A stretch of 64,000 nt of DNA from Crossaster papposus (lineage: Eukaryota; Echinodermata; Asteroidea; Velatida; Solasteridae), in assembly GCA_037893245.1 (NCBI GenBank), contig JBAIAA010000512.1, positions 124,001-188,000 on the forward strand, in the 5' to 3' direction. The translations under genes and the position numbers were made by a program. Each line of letters opens with the position of its first letter. Position 1 is the stretch's first letter. Under the pieces are notes generated by a model that was not told the DNA's origin, made no database searches, and was given only the letters and a program-made list of their open reading frames with translations. Below, piece after piece: positions 51,180 to 62,828 of this stretch.

Positions 51180-53090
51180 TAAACTGCCCATCATGTTAAA
51201 ATTAGCCTGGGATTAAGCATTTACAAATACATGTACCCCTATATTATATTTTTCTAAAAACAAATTTCAAATGCATGTCAGTGGTAAAATAAATGTGTAT
51301 TCCATTTCATTTTTTTCGTATAACTGACCTAAGATTTATCAAGAGTCGTCAGTGAATCTTCAAGATCAGGTCAGAATTTATTTAACCAGACCACCATGGA
51401 AGTAAGAGATTAGCAGATTTCGAGGAACAATCGAAAGTGAAACTTTCTCAGATTCCGTATAGACAAAAAGATCCAGACCCGGCCTATTCTAAAACATGCA
51501 AATTACATGATTGGTCCACATGCATTTTGTCAGTAGCCATGACCGTAACATGGCAAGGGTACCAGTTGAGCTGCAGCATTAACTTAAATGATTGGACGAG
51601 GTCGATCATGTGACTTCACTGCGCGGAAATTGAAGCGAGCACAAAATTAACCATAGCGCAACCAAACCGTCAAACAGTCAACGATGACAATGTCCGAATT
51701 TGTTCAACTTGAAAGGTTAAAAGAATGGGATTGGAACGGTACTCGGATACATTTGAAGGTAAGATAGAACGAGATAAGAGTTTGTTAGTTTTGTCATGGT
51801 TTTGTAGAACGCATCACTTTGTTTACCATGGTTTACATACGATAGGCCTACGACGATGAAGCTAACATTATCAGTGTAAACTCCGTACTCTGTTGTACAT
51901 GGAGTACCTCGCCACATTGCCCCCGTCATGCCCACATGCGCGCTACAGGACAGGCCACCATTTTTGTATTTCCGCAGGCAGCTGTCCAAGGAACTGTACT
52001 AGTTTTTAATTTTACTCCTATGTTCTATAAGCTAGTATCAATCACTCGCTTTTATTATGCTGTCAAAAGCCTACTACTTTTACTATTACTAGTCTTACCT
52101 TACAATTTTCGAGAAATGCTGAGCCTGAGGCCCTATTTAAAATTTAATTTCAGTCGAGCATGACGAAGTAAGTGTAGCCATAGAGCAAGGAACAGTGTAG
52201 CCAAACTCTGTTTATTTAACTCGTGACCGTTTTTCCAAACTCCAGCTTCGGCTCCATCAACATTGCTAAACTGCATTAACGAAGCCCACCAGAAACACAG
52301 CTGTAGTTTCCAAAACGACCATAGGCGTTTTCCAAACCACAGCTTTGTCTCCGATTGAACTTCGTGCATGCAGTTGGCAATGGTGATGGAACCCGAGCCG
52401 AAACTGGAGTTTGGATAACTGTCAAAATACTTTTACTGCACCATACATGTAATGTTTAAAGATGACTTTTGCAAGATGAAATTAATATAAATATGAAGAA
52501 GTGTCTCGGGTGAAGATGAAGATTGTGTTCAATTTTGTGGTTTATATGCATACATCATGTGTACCGTACATTCAAATGTGTATCTTTATTTTTACCCTGA
52601 ATGTAGATTGGTACGTATACGAACATCCCAGAGTACCTGGACACGCTAACACTCAAACAGCCTTTCGTACTGATCATTGGTGAGCAACTCAAGCCGGAGC
52701 AGATAATGGTATTTGTTGAAAGACAGGCAATGTTTGCTTTAAACTGTTTTGTACTAGATATCTCCTTCCCTTGGTAGTGTTTCATTGGGAGTGTATGGCC
52801 TCGGGGAGGGGAAAGAGAGACAATCGACCTCTGCGTGTGTTTGGTCACTCAGGGCATTTCTTGGCTCCCAAAAGTCTGAAAACCAGTGATAACATTATTC
52901 TGCTGGATGTTTAGACTCATTATTTTACTTTCAAATAAGATATTTCTTAATAATTCGGTAGTAAACTTTTTAAGTAAATACTTGCGTGAATACTACAGTA
53001 AAAAAATAAATTATAAAACGTTTCGTACAATGTATCTTTAGTCCTCATAAATGTCTGCTGAGTTTCAAGGCATAGGTATAACAAAACAAT
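51180..53090. other. Unrecognised DNA with one MITE
   Basis: No gene is seen. A short inverted pair flanks 52234-52416: CCAAACTCCAGCTTCGGCTC and its inverse GAGCCGAAACTGGAGTTTGG, typical of a MITE. The remaining sequence has no clear structure and is not Polinton-like. Confidence 0.55.
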
Positions 53091-53219
53091 TGTCGACTGC
53101 TGTGATGTGGGATATGACGTTTGGAACACCCTCGGGGACGCATAGCACACTCGGCTTCGCCTGGGGTTGCTATGCATATCTCGGGTGTTCAAAACGCATC
53201 CCACACCACAGCAGTCAAC
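53091..53219. repeat. Inverted repeat of about 130 bp
   Basis: TGTCGACTGCTGTGATGTGG at the left is matched by CCACACCACAGCAGTCAACA at the right, with GAACACCC/GGGTGTTC inside. Centre near 53156. Likely a small hairpin MITE. It is followed by TAATGGTGTATCCTACCTTT, a phrase also found at 14312, 160 bp outside element 1. Confidence 0.8.
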
Positions 53220-53703
53220 AACTGTATAATGGTGTATCCTACCTTTCATGAAACTTGGCAGTTTGTACACACTCCAACTGACTCTGAAATTAGTATTCCA
53301 GTACTTTGTGTGTATTACACATGTTATGATGACGTCATCTTAAAGTTGTAACTTTTTATTAATTTTTTTTACATATTTTTTTAATTCTTTGCCTTGCATT
53401 TTAAAAACAATTTACTCTTTCTTTTATTAGAATCATAGAATGACTACAAACTTGCATATGAAGCACGATATGTGGCAGAGAAAACCCCCCCTCTTTTGTG
53501 TTGACCATTGTGTTCCCGGAATCTCAGGAATTCCTTTGAGGTTTCAAGGGGGGATGGGTTAGGTTACAATAGTGTTGAGTGCGTATAAGGTATAGGGATA
53601 AGAGGGGGGTACCCCTCTGCCACATATCGTGCTGGGTATACAAACTTGACAGACCAAGAAGGTATCATTTGTTCAACTCATCTGCATATCATAAACAAAA
53701 CAT

Positions 53704-54127
53704 GCTCACGTAGGACTTGCATGTCTCACGTAGGACTTGCATGTCGTACGTAGGACTTGCATGTCTCACGTAGGACTTGCATGTCTCACGTAGGACTTGC
53801 ATGTCGTACGTAGGACTTGCATGTCGTACGTAGGACTTGCATGTCGTACGTAGGACTTGCATGTCGTACGTAGGACTTGCATGTCGTACGTAGGACTTGC
53901 ATGTCGTACGTTGGACTTGCATGTCGTACGTAGGACTTGCATGTCGTACGTGGGACTTGCATGTCGTACGTGGGACTTGCCTGTCGTGCGTGGGACTTGC
54001 ATGTCGTGCGTGGGACATGCAAGTCGTGCGTGAGACATACAAGTCGTGCGTGGGACATGCGAGTCGTACGTGGGACATGCGAGTCGTACGTGGGACATGC
54101 GAGTCGTACGTGGGACATGCGAGTCCT
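53704..54127. repeat. 20-bp satellite, about 21 units
   Basis: The unit ACGTAGGACTTGCATGTCGT repeats with exact 20-bp period. Variants change in order along the array: early units have CTCACGTAGGACTTGCATGT, middle units GTACGTAGGACTTGCATGTC, and late units GTACGTGGGACATGCGAGTC. Because 20 is not a multiple of three, all frames look open; none is a gene. Confidence 0.95.
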
Positions 54128-54625
54128 ACGTACGAGTTAGCTGAAGTGAGAGAAATTAATTATTTTTGCCATGTCCCTAATGCAGCTTCGTATGGTTCAG
54201 TATCGAAGCAGAAATATCCACTAAATCTGCATTATAATGTGAAGTGTGTTCACATGCAGCTGTTTCGTTTTTACTGTACAGTTTTTGTAGTTTTGTTTGT
54301 TTGAGAGTAACAGTATATATACATTAATAGATTATTTCCCACTGTGCAACTTTCCTGCAAAGCCTAAAATTGTTATTTTTGCCCTAGATGAATAAAATGT
54401 GATATTTAACTGGCATACGTACGTAAACACAAAATTGTAGTTTCTTTTTTGTCCTTATTGCTCTTCATCTTGAAGAAAGCAGGTCTTAAATGAGATAAGC
54501 ATCCATGTTGTGGAGAAAAAAATTACATCTCTTCATGAAATTGGACGGACAAGACATGCATACACTAAATGTATGTACAGTACATGTATATTACTTCTGA
54601 AATTGATCTGACTTAAGATGCCAGG
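54128..54625. other. Unrecognised A+T-rich DNA
   Basis: I see no gene or repeat; Polinton-like coding resumes near 54626. Confidence 0.5.
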
Positions 54626-54637
54626 TGCACGTCGGTA

Positions 54638-54826
54638 GTGAGTGACCCGGTTAGATCGATATTAAAAGCTAGTTTCGCCGAACCGGGGACGATCACGTCG
54701 TCGGTGCTCAACGACGGAAACTTGACTATTAATTTGTCGTTCGCGTCGATCGTGCTAGAATTGTACTACAGTCTGGCGGTTGCCTTTTATACCCCGAGGA
54801 TATTTAAGGCGTCTGTGAGGATTTAG
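54638..54826 (+). pseudogene. Polinton-derived ORF fragment of unknown identity
   Basis: A 62-aa frame (SFAEPGTITSSVLNDGNLTI ... ELYYSLAVAFYTPRIFKAS) lies directly upstream of penton copy A and has Polinton-like composition, with CG-rich words unlike the flanking DNA. It could be the C-terminal end of a minor virion protein. I could not align it convincingly with an element 1 gene. Confidence 0.4.
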
Positions 54827-54872
54827 TTTGTTTCCGTAAGTCTCGTTCATTTTTATAGTAACTTTTTTTTTA

Positions 54873-55833
54873 ATGCAGTCGCACACTCTTGTCATGACCA
54901 AAAAAGAACAGACTTTTGGGCGACCGTTGCATTAATAGACGTGGGTTTTTATAACGTCGAAAAAGTAGAGATGATACAATATAATAAGTATAGTTTTCTT
55001 GGTCATTCATTAGATAAAAAACTTGATATCACGCCCGGTCGATGCAATCTTTATTCTTTCGAGTGAGTGAGTGAGTTTTTAGGGTTTAACGCCGTACCAG
55101 CATCAATGGCCATATTCACGGCGGGAACAAATTTTATTCAACAATTTTTTATTTCATTCAACAATTAATGTGAAGAAGTTACAGTTTTAGAGGTGGGAGG
55201 AAAACCCCAGAAGAATATCCTGGGGAAAAACCCACGGAGTCGGGCAGGGACTGAAAACCCAATCCACATATTGGCCCAGGCCGGATTCGAACCCGGGTCA
55301 TAGTGGTGGAAGGCAAGGAAAGAACCACTACACCAACCCGACTCCCCTTATTCTTTCGAAGATCGTTTTATAGATGATATTAAACCTATGACCATTACTT
55401 CGATAAACGATAAACTATTTTATTTGTCATTGGTGACCTCTGAGTCTTTCGCGAATATAAAACCATCGAGTAATTTGTCTAAACTTTTGGGCTTACCCAG
55501 GGGTTGGATCTACAGCAGCGGTGATTTAACTGAATATTATTTTGGAAAATTTAACCTAAATCTTTACAGCGCGTTTTTTTACATTGCGAAGAACTGTCTA
55601 CTTTAAATTTTGTTAATGGAAAACAAACTAATCTTTTGGAGAGTATACCTTTATCGGGCGATGCAGCTCGTTCAAACAATCCCCAAGATCCAATTTACGT
55701 CAAATAAGACAATTCTCCGAAAGAGTTAGTAGCCGATAAAATAAACAGCCTCACGTTTTCGTTAAAAAACAGTCTTGGCTAGATAATCGATAATAGAGGT
55801 AAAGATATAATTTTAAACGTAAAAATATTTTAG
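54873..55833 (+). pseudogene. Penton-like minor capsid, copy A, broken by a SINE
   Basis: Starts MQSHTLVMTKKEQTF, like copy B, and soon loses frame. A SINE interrupts it at 55063-55347. It resumes with NDKLFYLSLVTSESF, SSNLSKLLGLPRGW and GKFNLNLYSAFFYIAKN (55388-55606). Further on, a part with DPIYVK and KELVADKINSLTFSLKNSLG reaches a stop at 55831. Stops near 55707 and 55782 are additional breaks. The LLGLPRGW block and beta-rich end resemble the element 1 penton gene. The next gene is a second penton copy, so these are tandem duplicates. Confidence 0.75.
55063..55347 (-). mobile_element. tRNA-derived SINE with 12-bp target duplication
   Basis: TTATTCTTTCGA at 55051-55062 is repeated at 55348-55359. 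On the minus strand the head has an A-box-like GGTTGGTGTAGTGGTT and a B-box GGTTCGAATCC, and the tail is GGCGTTAAACCCTAAAAAC plus an ACTC repeat. The insert is 285 bp and appears complete. It sits in penton copy A, so it is younger than the duplication or than the break. Confidence 0.9.
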
Positions 55834-55846
55834 TTACTTTTGCAAA

Positions 55847-56170
55847 ATGCAGTCTCATACGTTCGTCATGACGGATAACGAGCAGACCTTTGAACTATCG
55901 CGACCTATAGATAACGTCGGGGGTGACCGTCGCATGAAGTTAAACAACTTTGTGTTAGACTTGGGTTTTTATAACCTCAACAAAAAAGCGTCGATAATTT
56001 GAGAGAGATTTACGGGTGATATCGATGATCTTACGCCTCTTCAGATTGCCGATCGTGAAAAAATTGATATTGCTCCGGATAGGTGGAATCTTCATTCTTT
56101 TGAATATCGTCTAAAAGATTTTCACGATATATATCCATAGAGTCCTTATCCGATGAACTGTTTTATATTT
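55847..56170 (+). pseudogene. Penton-like minor capsid, copy B, 5' part
   Basis: Starts MQSHTFVMTDNEQTFELSRP, with RRMKLNNFVLDLGFYNLNKK following. It is the same start as in copy A. In-frame stops occur (for example at about 56000). It is cut at 56170 by inserted transposons and resumes at about 59518. Confidence 0.75.
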
Positions 56171-59090
56171 GGATCATTCCACGAAGTTGAGGAACACCTG
56201 GTTATTGTCCAAGTCCCATAAAACTAAAGAGTAAATCATGAACATACTGTAAACTAAACTTATACTTTTGTTGATATTTGTGGTACAATTTTTCCAAAAC
56301 AAATCATAAAAAGGTGGTTTCCGGTTATGTAAAAGTGAAATATTTGTGACAAAATAAATTGGCATTTTAAAAACCAATTAAGTGGTTTAAATATAATACA
56401 AAAAAGTCTCATTCGTTTTTATTTCTTGGCATATAATGCACCCTGTACATTCCATAACACTATTCATGTTGATCACCCCTATTTTATAAGTGGCCTCCAC
56501 TTTTGTTCAAGGGTACGGACGTAACTTGTGGTTTCCGTTTAGATATAAGGGCAATAGTAATACGTCTAGAACGAGATTTAATTTGTGTGCCCTGGATTTT
56601 TATTTTTTTTAAAGTGCTATAACTCATTTTATTAGCTATGATCTGGTGCACCTTTCCCCAACTCATCGTTCAAGTGTTGCGTTTCAATCTTACGATATAT
56701 TTTTTCTTTTGGTTCAAGCACGGCATTGTTTCCGGAGCCATTTTCTTACGTCCGCAACCTTCAGTGTTCCGTAAAACCACAATACACGCCCCCGCGTTCG
56801 AAATGCTTTCTTCCATGCCCCGCAGACCAAGTTGGGAAGCCCCCAAACAAACTCACATGTCAGACAAATTTTCTTTGTGTGAAAATAACCGCTGGTGAAA
56901 TGTGGGTTTCCGCACGTTTCGTCCGGGGGGGGGGGGGGGGTAGTTACGTCACCAACTTTCTTGGAAGTAAATCTAACTATTAAATGAAGCCGTAATTGAT
57001 TTTGCAGTGCCAAATCTATAACCAAACCAAATCTGCAAACAATACATTTTGCTTTAGTGCGTGTGTATTTACTTTCGATTTGTTTCACAAATTTGAGTTC
57101 GATTTGAGAAAGATTACGCCCGTAACCGCATGGCCAGGACCGCACCATAACTAACGATGGGGGAAGCATCATATTCCGTTCTGAGGTGTCGTACTCAAAC
57201 TAGTAAATAAAAAACAGACGAATATTTTCAAACTGGAAATGTTAATCATTTATAGTCATCACATTATCTGTATTTGTATTGTTCGGTAATAGTTTTATGA
57301 AATAGGAAACCAAATAGGAAAGTTTTTACAGAATCCCTGTTGACAAATGATACATTCTGTGTTTACCTGTCGCCCGTTGGTAATGCGTCTAGTCCCTATA
57401 TCCTATGAGCATCAATAATGCATAGATGTCAGAGCACCATACTATAGCGAACTCGCGCGCGCGCCCCGCTGTGAGTGTGATGTCGCGTGGAAATTATCGG
57501 CAACAGTTTTCTATAAAATTGCACGACTTTTTGGAGTTGAAATTAATATCGTTTATGAAAATGGACCTTGTGAATATTTAGATTGTAACTCGACAATCTG
57601 ATTAAATATCCAGTCCGAGTAACGACTTTTTTTGTAGCCTACAAATCGTCGTTTTAACGTTAATCCGAACCAAAATGCGACCATGATGACGAATCCAATC
57701 ACTTGACAACGAAAACAGATTTGACCATCAAAACGGCCACAGAATTACTAAATGCGCCACCTGAGACACAAGTAGAGACCGATGACTAAGATTGAGGTAC
57801 TAATGTTTACTAATGATCTGGATGAAAAGTGAAATTTTCCGTTTATCGGCAAATATTCTGACGCGAAAACCACGCGGGCACCATTTTGAACGACTATTTG
57901 AAGCGCTGCAATTGACTTGTGGATATGGCTATGCGTAGCGTATACAGGCCCATCACAGGCGCCTCTACCAAATCAAAGTCGCATGTGATTGGTGGAGGCG
58001 CCTGTAATTATTATACAGCTATTTCGATTTGCCTGTCATTACTACGCATAGCCATATCCACAAGTCAATTGCATAGTCGTTCAAAATGGCACCCGCGTGG
58101 AATTCGCGACGAAATATCGCCAATAAACGAAAAAATTTACTTTGTATTCATATGATAAGTACATTTTAAAACCTCAGTTTTAGTCATCTACCTCTACTTG
58201 TCTCGCAGGCGGCGTATTTAGTAATTTTGTGGACGTCTTAATGGTCGAATCTGTTTTTGTTTTAAAATGGTTGTGTCGTTATTTTGGCTACTGCGTGGTG
58301 GACATGTTGGAGTTTGACAAAATGACAGCCCATCTCCCACCCCAGTCCCAATATTATGCATACTACAAAAGGTGGTTTAACTGGTAAATATCCAGCTTTA
58401 CAAACAATTAGGTCTAGGCAAAAAAAACATGAGTGCCCTCGCTCGCTTCCTTTTTTGGGACGATTCCTCTTTTTCCCACTGGTTAAGATGTGGATATAAC
58501 TGGAAATGGTTTCCAGTTACATCCACAACCCATTGAAGGGAGTTATTTAATAACCTCAAGATTAATTAATGCAATTCTTCTGGCAAATTTTGTGGAATAC
58601 TGAAATAGGGGGAGTACAAATGCAAACAAAAAACATAATAACTTGCATAAATATATATTTCTTCAAGTTGAATATGAATTACAAATGATGATAAGTATAA
58701 AGTTTAAATAATGGAATTTAACGAATACCTTAAGACACTCACCTTAAAGTCAGTTGTAGCAGAATATTTCTTTCTTTTTAAATTCTTTTTGTAAGGATAC
58801 TTGCAAACATTCAGAATGTAACAAATGTATCTTGAAAATTTTCCTTTACCTAGAGGAACTGTCACCTAAACTCGGTATGGTTTCCGGAGGTTACATCCAC
58901 AACCTGCCACATGATGCATGATAAACGAGGCCGTATATTTCTTCGCGTGTCAGGGTTATTTGAAAAATATTATTAGTTCAGTGAAATATGGTTAATAGTC
59001 TATTCAAATTTGAGAAGCATTTAATAAATAAATGATTTTGAAATTTCAGCTTCCTTGTCACACTTTGTTATCAACTTCATGGAATGACCC
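56171..59090. mobile_element. 2.9-kb TIR element inserted in penton copy B
   Basis: GGATCATTCCACGAAGTTGA (56171) and its inverse TCAACTTCATGGAATGACCC (59071-59090) mark the ends; identity is about 85%. Polinton penton sequence lies outside on the left, and on the right beyond a second MITE. The interior has no recognised transposase. It contains a 17-G-like run (56926-56940), a small hairpin at 58486-58528, and a large nested foldback at 57660-58300. Confidence 0.65.
57660..58300. mobile_element. Foldback MITE of about 640 bp
   Basis: Two arms of about 300 bp are inverse copies, centred near 57990. Inner arms (ACTTGTGGATATGGCTATGC and its inverse at 58043-58062) are perfect over 30 bp and ATTTTGAACGACTA pairs with TAGTCGTTCAAAAT. 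The outer arms, for example GTCATCATGGTCG-like ends, are diverged. No coding. Confidence 0.8.
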
Positions 59091-59095
59091 ATATA

Positions 59096-59517
59096 TGTGA
59101 CCCGCTCCATCGTAATCAGGAATAAGTCGCTGTGGCCGTTTTACGCAATCGGCCGTTGAAGTGAACGCATGGCTAGAAATCGTGACCAAGTCGTTTTTCT
59201 GAACATTGTATTTGTAGGAAGTGTAGTTATCACAGATTATTGTCATTAATGTCTTGTATGTAAAAACGATCAATAAAGATGAACATGAAGAGGATTTGTG
59301 TGAGCTGTTCATATATGATTTTGGTTAATTTTGTTTATTTCAAAGCTGTTTTTCTCGGAATGTGGATTCGGCAAATAAATATACACCTGTCCTCTTCATC
59401 AGACCATAACTCATTAACCTAAGAAGATACACACTTGTGATGGGTATCATTAGAAAGCTTATGAAATTCCCTTTCTCATTTCGAGACTTATTCCTGATTT
59501 CGATAGAGCGGGTCACA
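59096..59517. mobile_element. MITE with TGTGACCCGCTC ends
   Basis: TGTGACCCGCTCCATCG (59096) pairs with CGATAGAGCGGGTCACA (to 59517), and further in AGGAATAAGTCGC pairs with CGACTTATTCCT-like sequence. TATA flanks both ends. It is directly next to the 2.9-kb TIR element, and penton copy B resumes on its right. Confidence 0.8.
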
Positions 59518-59905
59518 TATATTCCCGACCAAAATCGCATACAACTATCGAGTAATCTATCTAAACTTTTAGGTTTACCCAGGGGTTGGCCCAATGGTGG
59601 TAGTAATTATTATGGAAAATTTAGCCTAAATCTTTACAACGCGGTCTTTTTACATTGCAAAGAACTGTCTACGCATTCAAATTATTTTAGCGGAAAACAA
59701 ACTAACCTGTTGGAGAGTATCCGTACACGGTGATGCTGCTCGTTCAAACAATCTTCAAGATCCAATTTATATCAACTATAACAAGTGTTCGAAAGAGTTG
59801 GTAGCTGGAAAAATAAACAGCCTCACGTTTTTGTTGAAAAACGGTCTTGGTGAGATAATCGATAATAGAGATAAAGAGATAATTTTTATCGTAGAAATAT
59901 TTTAG
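59518..59905 (+). pseudogene. Penton-like minor capsid, copy B, 3' part
   Basis: Has NLSKLLGLPRGWPNGGSNYY, GKFSLNLYNAVFLHCKELST and a beta-rich end with KELVAGKINSLTFLLKN, stopping at 59903-59905. It is very similar to copy A. One frame change is seen near 59727. It is followed 15 bp later by the 208-aa gene, as expected from element 1 gene order. Confidence 0.75.
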
Positions 59906-59920
59906 TTTTGTCTTAATAAA

Positions 59921-60547
59921 ATGACGACTAGTATTTACCCCGATCTAAAAAGTACCATCGAAGATGATGATAGTACGAGGGTGTTTCGATTGCAAAAGAT
60001 CGAAAAAGTTCAAAAAGATATATTGACGCAACGAGAACAGCGAAGCTCGTTGTGTAAAAAATATGGCAAGTTAATTACGACATTGTCTACTACGGAAACC
60101 CTAGCCGAGATGGGTGGTGTGATTTGTGGGGGTTTGGGAATCGCGGCTATAAGCGGCGTCATTACGTCACCTGTTGGTTTAGCGTTAGAGGGAGTAGCCA
60201 TTAGTTTTGGTTGCGCCGCGTTCGTATTAAAATATTTTAGCAAACGATTTGGACGTAAAGTTAAAAAACACGACGAGATTAGAGTCTTGGCCGTGGCTAA
60301 ACTCAACAGCGTAAGAGATCTTATTTCTCAAGCTATTACAGACGGCGATATATCCCACGGAGAGTACGCTTTGATATTAAAGGAATTGAGGCAATTTAAC
60401 GATATGAAAGAGACTATCAGGTCCGGCAGCAAGCTGTCAGAAAAAAAGGATTCGAGCGGTATGGAATCCGAGATAAAAAGACGCGTGGAAGAGTTGGTGT
60501 CTAAAGAAAAAAAAGGTCTTATCAAAAAACTTACAGCTTCGCGTTAA
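59921..60547 (+). CDS. Conserved Polinton protein, 208 aa, intact in element 2
   Basis: This is the homologue of the element 1 213-aa protein, with KVKKHDEIRVLAVAKLNSVR (about residues 112-131) nearly identical, a charged N-terminal helix and a hydrophobic Gly/Ala-rich middle (about 65-108). It is the only full-length Polinton ORF left in element 2; all others are broken. The last 21 codons lie inside the right TIR (60485 onward), so its tail is also copied at the polymerase end. Role unknown; a membrane-associated virion protein is possible. The survival of the frame may be chance or recent, or reflect selection. Confidence 0.8.
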   Translation: MTTSIYPDLKSTIEDDDSTRVFRLQKIEKVQKDILTQREQRSSLCKKYGKLITTLSTTETLAEMGGVICGGLGIAAISGVITSPVGLALEGVAISFGCAAFVLKYFSKRFGRKVKKHDEIRVLAVAKLNSVRDLISQAITDGDISHGEYALILKELRQFNDMKETIRSGSKLSEKKDSSGMESEIKRRVEELVSKEKKGLIKKLTASR

Positions 60548-60736
60548 ATACAAATTATTTCGATCGGCCTCCTCCTTACGCGTCGGCGCCACCTTTAGAC
60601 TCGTTTTAAATGTTTTGGGAAAAAAGGGCACTCTTTTCTGAGTGCCCTTTTTAGTGGGGTGACGCTGGAAACAAAATGGTGCTGGTCCAGGATCCTCATT
60701 TCCTATACCACTTGGTGCTGGTCCTACTACATTTTT
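60485..60736. repeat. Right terminal inverted repeat of element 2
   Basis: Inverse of 38908-39110 plus about 40 extra bases near 60680-60720 (a repeated GGTGCTGGTCC phrase). It includes the end of the 208-aa gene and a hairpin AAAAGGGCACTC...GAGTGCCCTTTT (60624-60653), as does the left arm. Confidence 0.9.
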
Positions 60737-60750
60737 ATCATCCAATGACA

Positions 60751-62800
60751 AAAATTGTATTGAAAATTAAAAAAAACAGTCGAAAAAATTAAGCGTTGAC
60801 GTACCGTTGATGCACGTAGAGATTGTGCACAAATACTAAAACGACGTTGACAAATACCTCCCCTAAAAAGGGCAATAATAATCGATAAATTGTGAAAAAT
60901 CGTGCTTCGAACCCACTCACTTTTTTCCATGGATACGTTTAAAAAGGATGTAGCAGTGATATACTGAATTTTTAAAAAAATCTGCCTGTGAACCCCTTGC
61001 GTTTTATCGTGTTGTTTTCGAACGAAAATGGCAGAAAATGACATCGCCCCAAAACAAATTCGTGTAGATCGTGCCTGTGTACCTGGCTTTGCGGACGTTA
61101 TATGAATCACTGAATTCGGAGAGCGAGCGCGGAGCAAATTTGTACGTGTTTCAACGGTGCGCTTCGCGGTAGCGATCTATACGTATTTACTGTGTGAGAT
61201 GTGTGGCTCATGAGCGTGGAAGAACGAATGAGATACATTCCAACGTTGGTGGCGCACTTTGTTGGGCCCCCCCTCCGCCCCCCCCCCCCCTGACCCAAAT
61301 TAAGTCGTACACCCAAGTCAAGTCGTACCCGAGTCAAGTCGTACCCGAGTCAACTCGTACCCGCGCGCGTGATGACCGTTGGAGAGGTAGTGTTATTTTA
61401 GAGTCATGACAGACAAGTTGACTCGGGCTCAATTTGTTCTCGAGTTTATATAAATTTGAGGGAAAGAAAATCATACAACAAAATCAATAGTATTGACATT
61501 TTAAATATTTTAAAATGTTAACTCTTTAAATATAATTAAAAGTACTTGTTGACTAGTAAAGTGCACCTGATTTGTCTCATTTTCTTTTTATACCGGCCCT
61601 GAATGAGATTTTACAAAATTTAATTTGGGAGCTGATGGTGAATTTGAACGAACAACTTTTAAAAACAGCCGGATAACCAACGGCGTCTGTGTGGTGTCAT
61701 TTGTGTACCTTTTGTGTATGGTTGTTGTCTTTTAGATTTAATTTACTTTATTTACCTTTTACATTAGTTTCGGTCTTCAGATTTGACATGTACTTCTAGA
61801 AATGGGCTTAGAAATTATTGCGGCCGTGGTATGCCTTACTATCAGTGCTTGTGATCCAAATTGGGCGATGTTTCATGAGGATCCTAGCATTCTATTGTTG
61901 CTCAATAAAGCAAAAAGCTCTAGCGCGCCGGCCCAACGCTACATCCTGATCCATTGTGGCGGCACTTGAAAAGACATTGCGGTCAAGTCTGCCCTCTGCA
62001 ATTAAAAGCGGCTCTTTTGAAACTGATACGAGACCTGATTGGCTAGAGACAAATTTCACTGAATCCTTCAAAACGCTTTACAAGCCCTGAAGAGATCATG
62101 CAAAAGCACTCATCATCAAGACTAGACACTGTCAAGTTGCGATATTACGAGTTCATTCATCACCTTCAAGATTCAAGTCTAAACTCAGCTGTAATGGCAC
62201 CAACGCATCCTTGCATCGAGTGTGGAAAGGCAGTCCGAGTTTTAGTCAGGGAGCTTATGGTGATCCGTAGGAAATGAATGATTAGAAGATCCCACCCACT
62301 TAGTCATGTTATTTAGGTACTAGAGAGCACAACAAAACATGTTGGCAATTTTGAAGTTTTGGCAGAGGGCGGCCATCTTGGATTTCAAAATGGCCGCTAT
62401 ATACATCTTCATTATGCCATAACTCTGGCTCTGAATGCTGTGCAAAGCTGATTTTGGAGCCAAACCCTACATTTGCCATGATAAGGAAGCAGTTCAACAT
62501 ACATCTGATGTGATCAAAGTAAGTCATATTTGGTTTTTAGCATTATTTATTCAAAAATGGTCACCAGTATGTCATAATAGTAGTGTATTCTAAGCGTATC
62601 TTGGTACAGTATATGATAATGGATGCATTTAGACCTACATACCGATTTGTATTAAGGGTGTGAAGGGAGGGGGTAAGAACCAACTTGTTCGTGGCCATGA
62701 CGTTATCCTTGCTCAACCTCTACTCCTACACCTAACTCTACAATTAGGTTACTAGGCATGGTCTTAGGAACTTCATCTTGTTCTTCGGTCAAGGGTTCCT
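60751..62800. other. Unrecognised DNA
   Basis: No gene identified. It contains a C-rich run (61265-61290) and about three copies of a 15-bp phrase GAGTCAAGTCGTACC (61314-61362). The rest is A+T-rich with no visible structure. Confidence 0.5.
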
Positions 62801-62828
62801 CCACTATCTTGGGCTGGTACCCCCACGT

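Larger units (their letters stand above)
38908..60736. mobile_element. Polinton/Maverick element 2, decayed and heavily invaded
   Basis: Bounded by inverted repeats at 38908-39110 and 60485-60736. Contains a broken polymerase, a frameshifted integrase, pieces of the 144-aa and 520-aa gene homologues, two penton copies and one intact 208-aa gene. The gene ends are the same as in element 1 but mirrored, with the polymerase at the left TIR and the 213-aa homologue at the right TIR. MCP, ATPase, 461-aa and several small genes are absent. It was invaded by a LINE, a SINE, a TIR element and MITEs, and is richer in A+T than element 1. No long nucleotide similarity to element 1 is visible, so it is a different Polinton lineage. 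Confidence 0.9.

Noticed and set aside
53689..54304. Several overlapping ORFs of more than 100 aa in the 20-bp repeat array
   Set aside because: A 20-bp period keeps several frames open on both strands by construction; the proteins are pure repeats with no domain.
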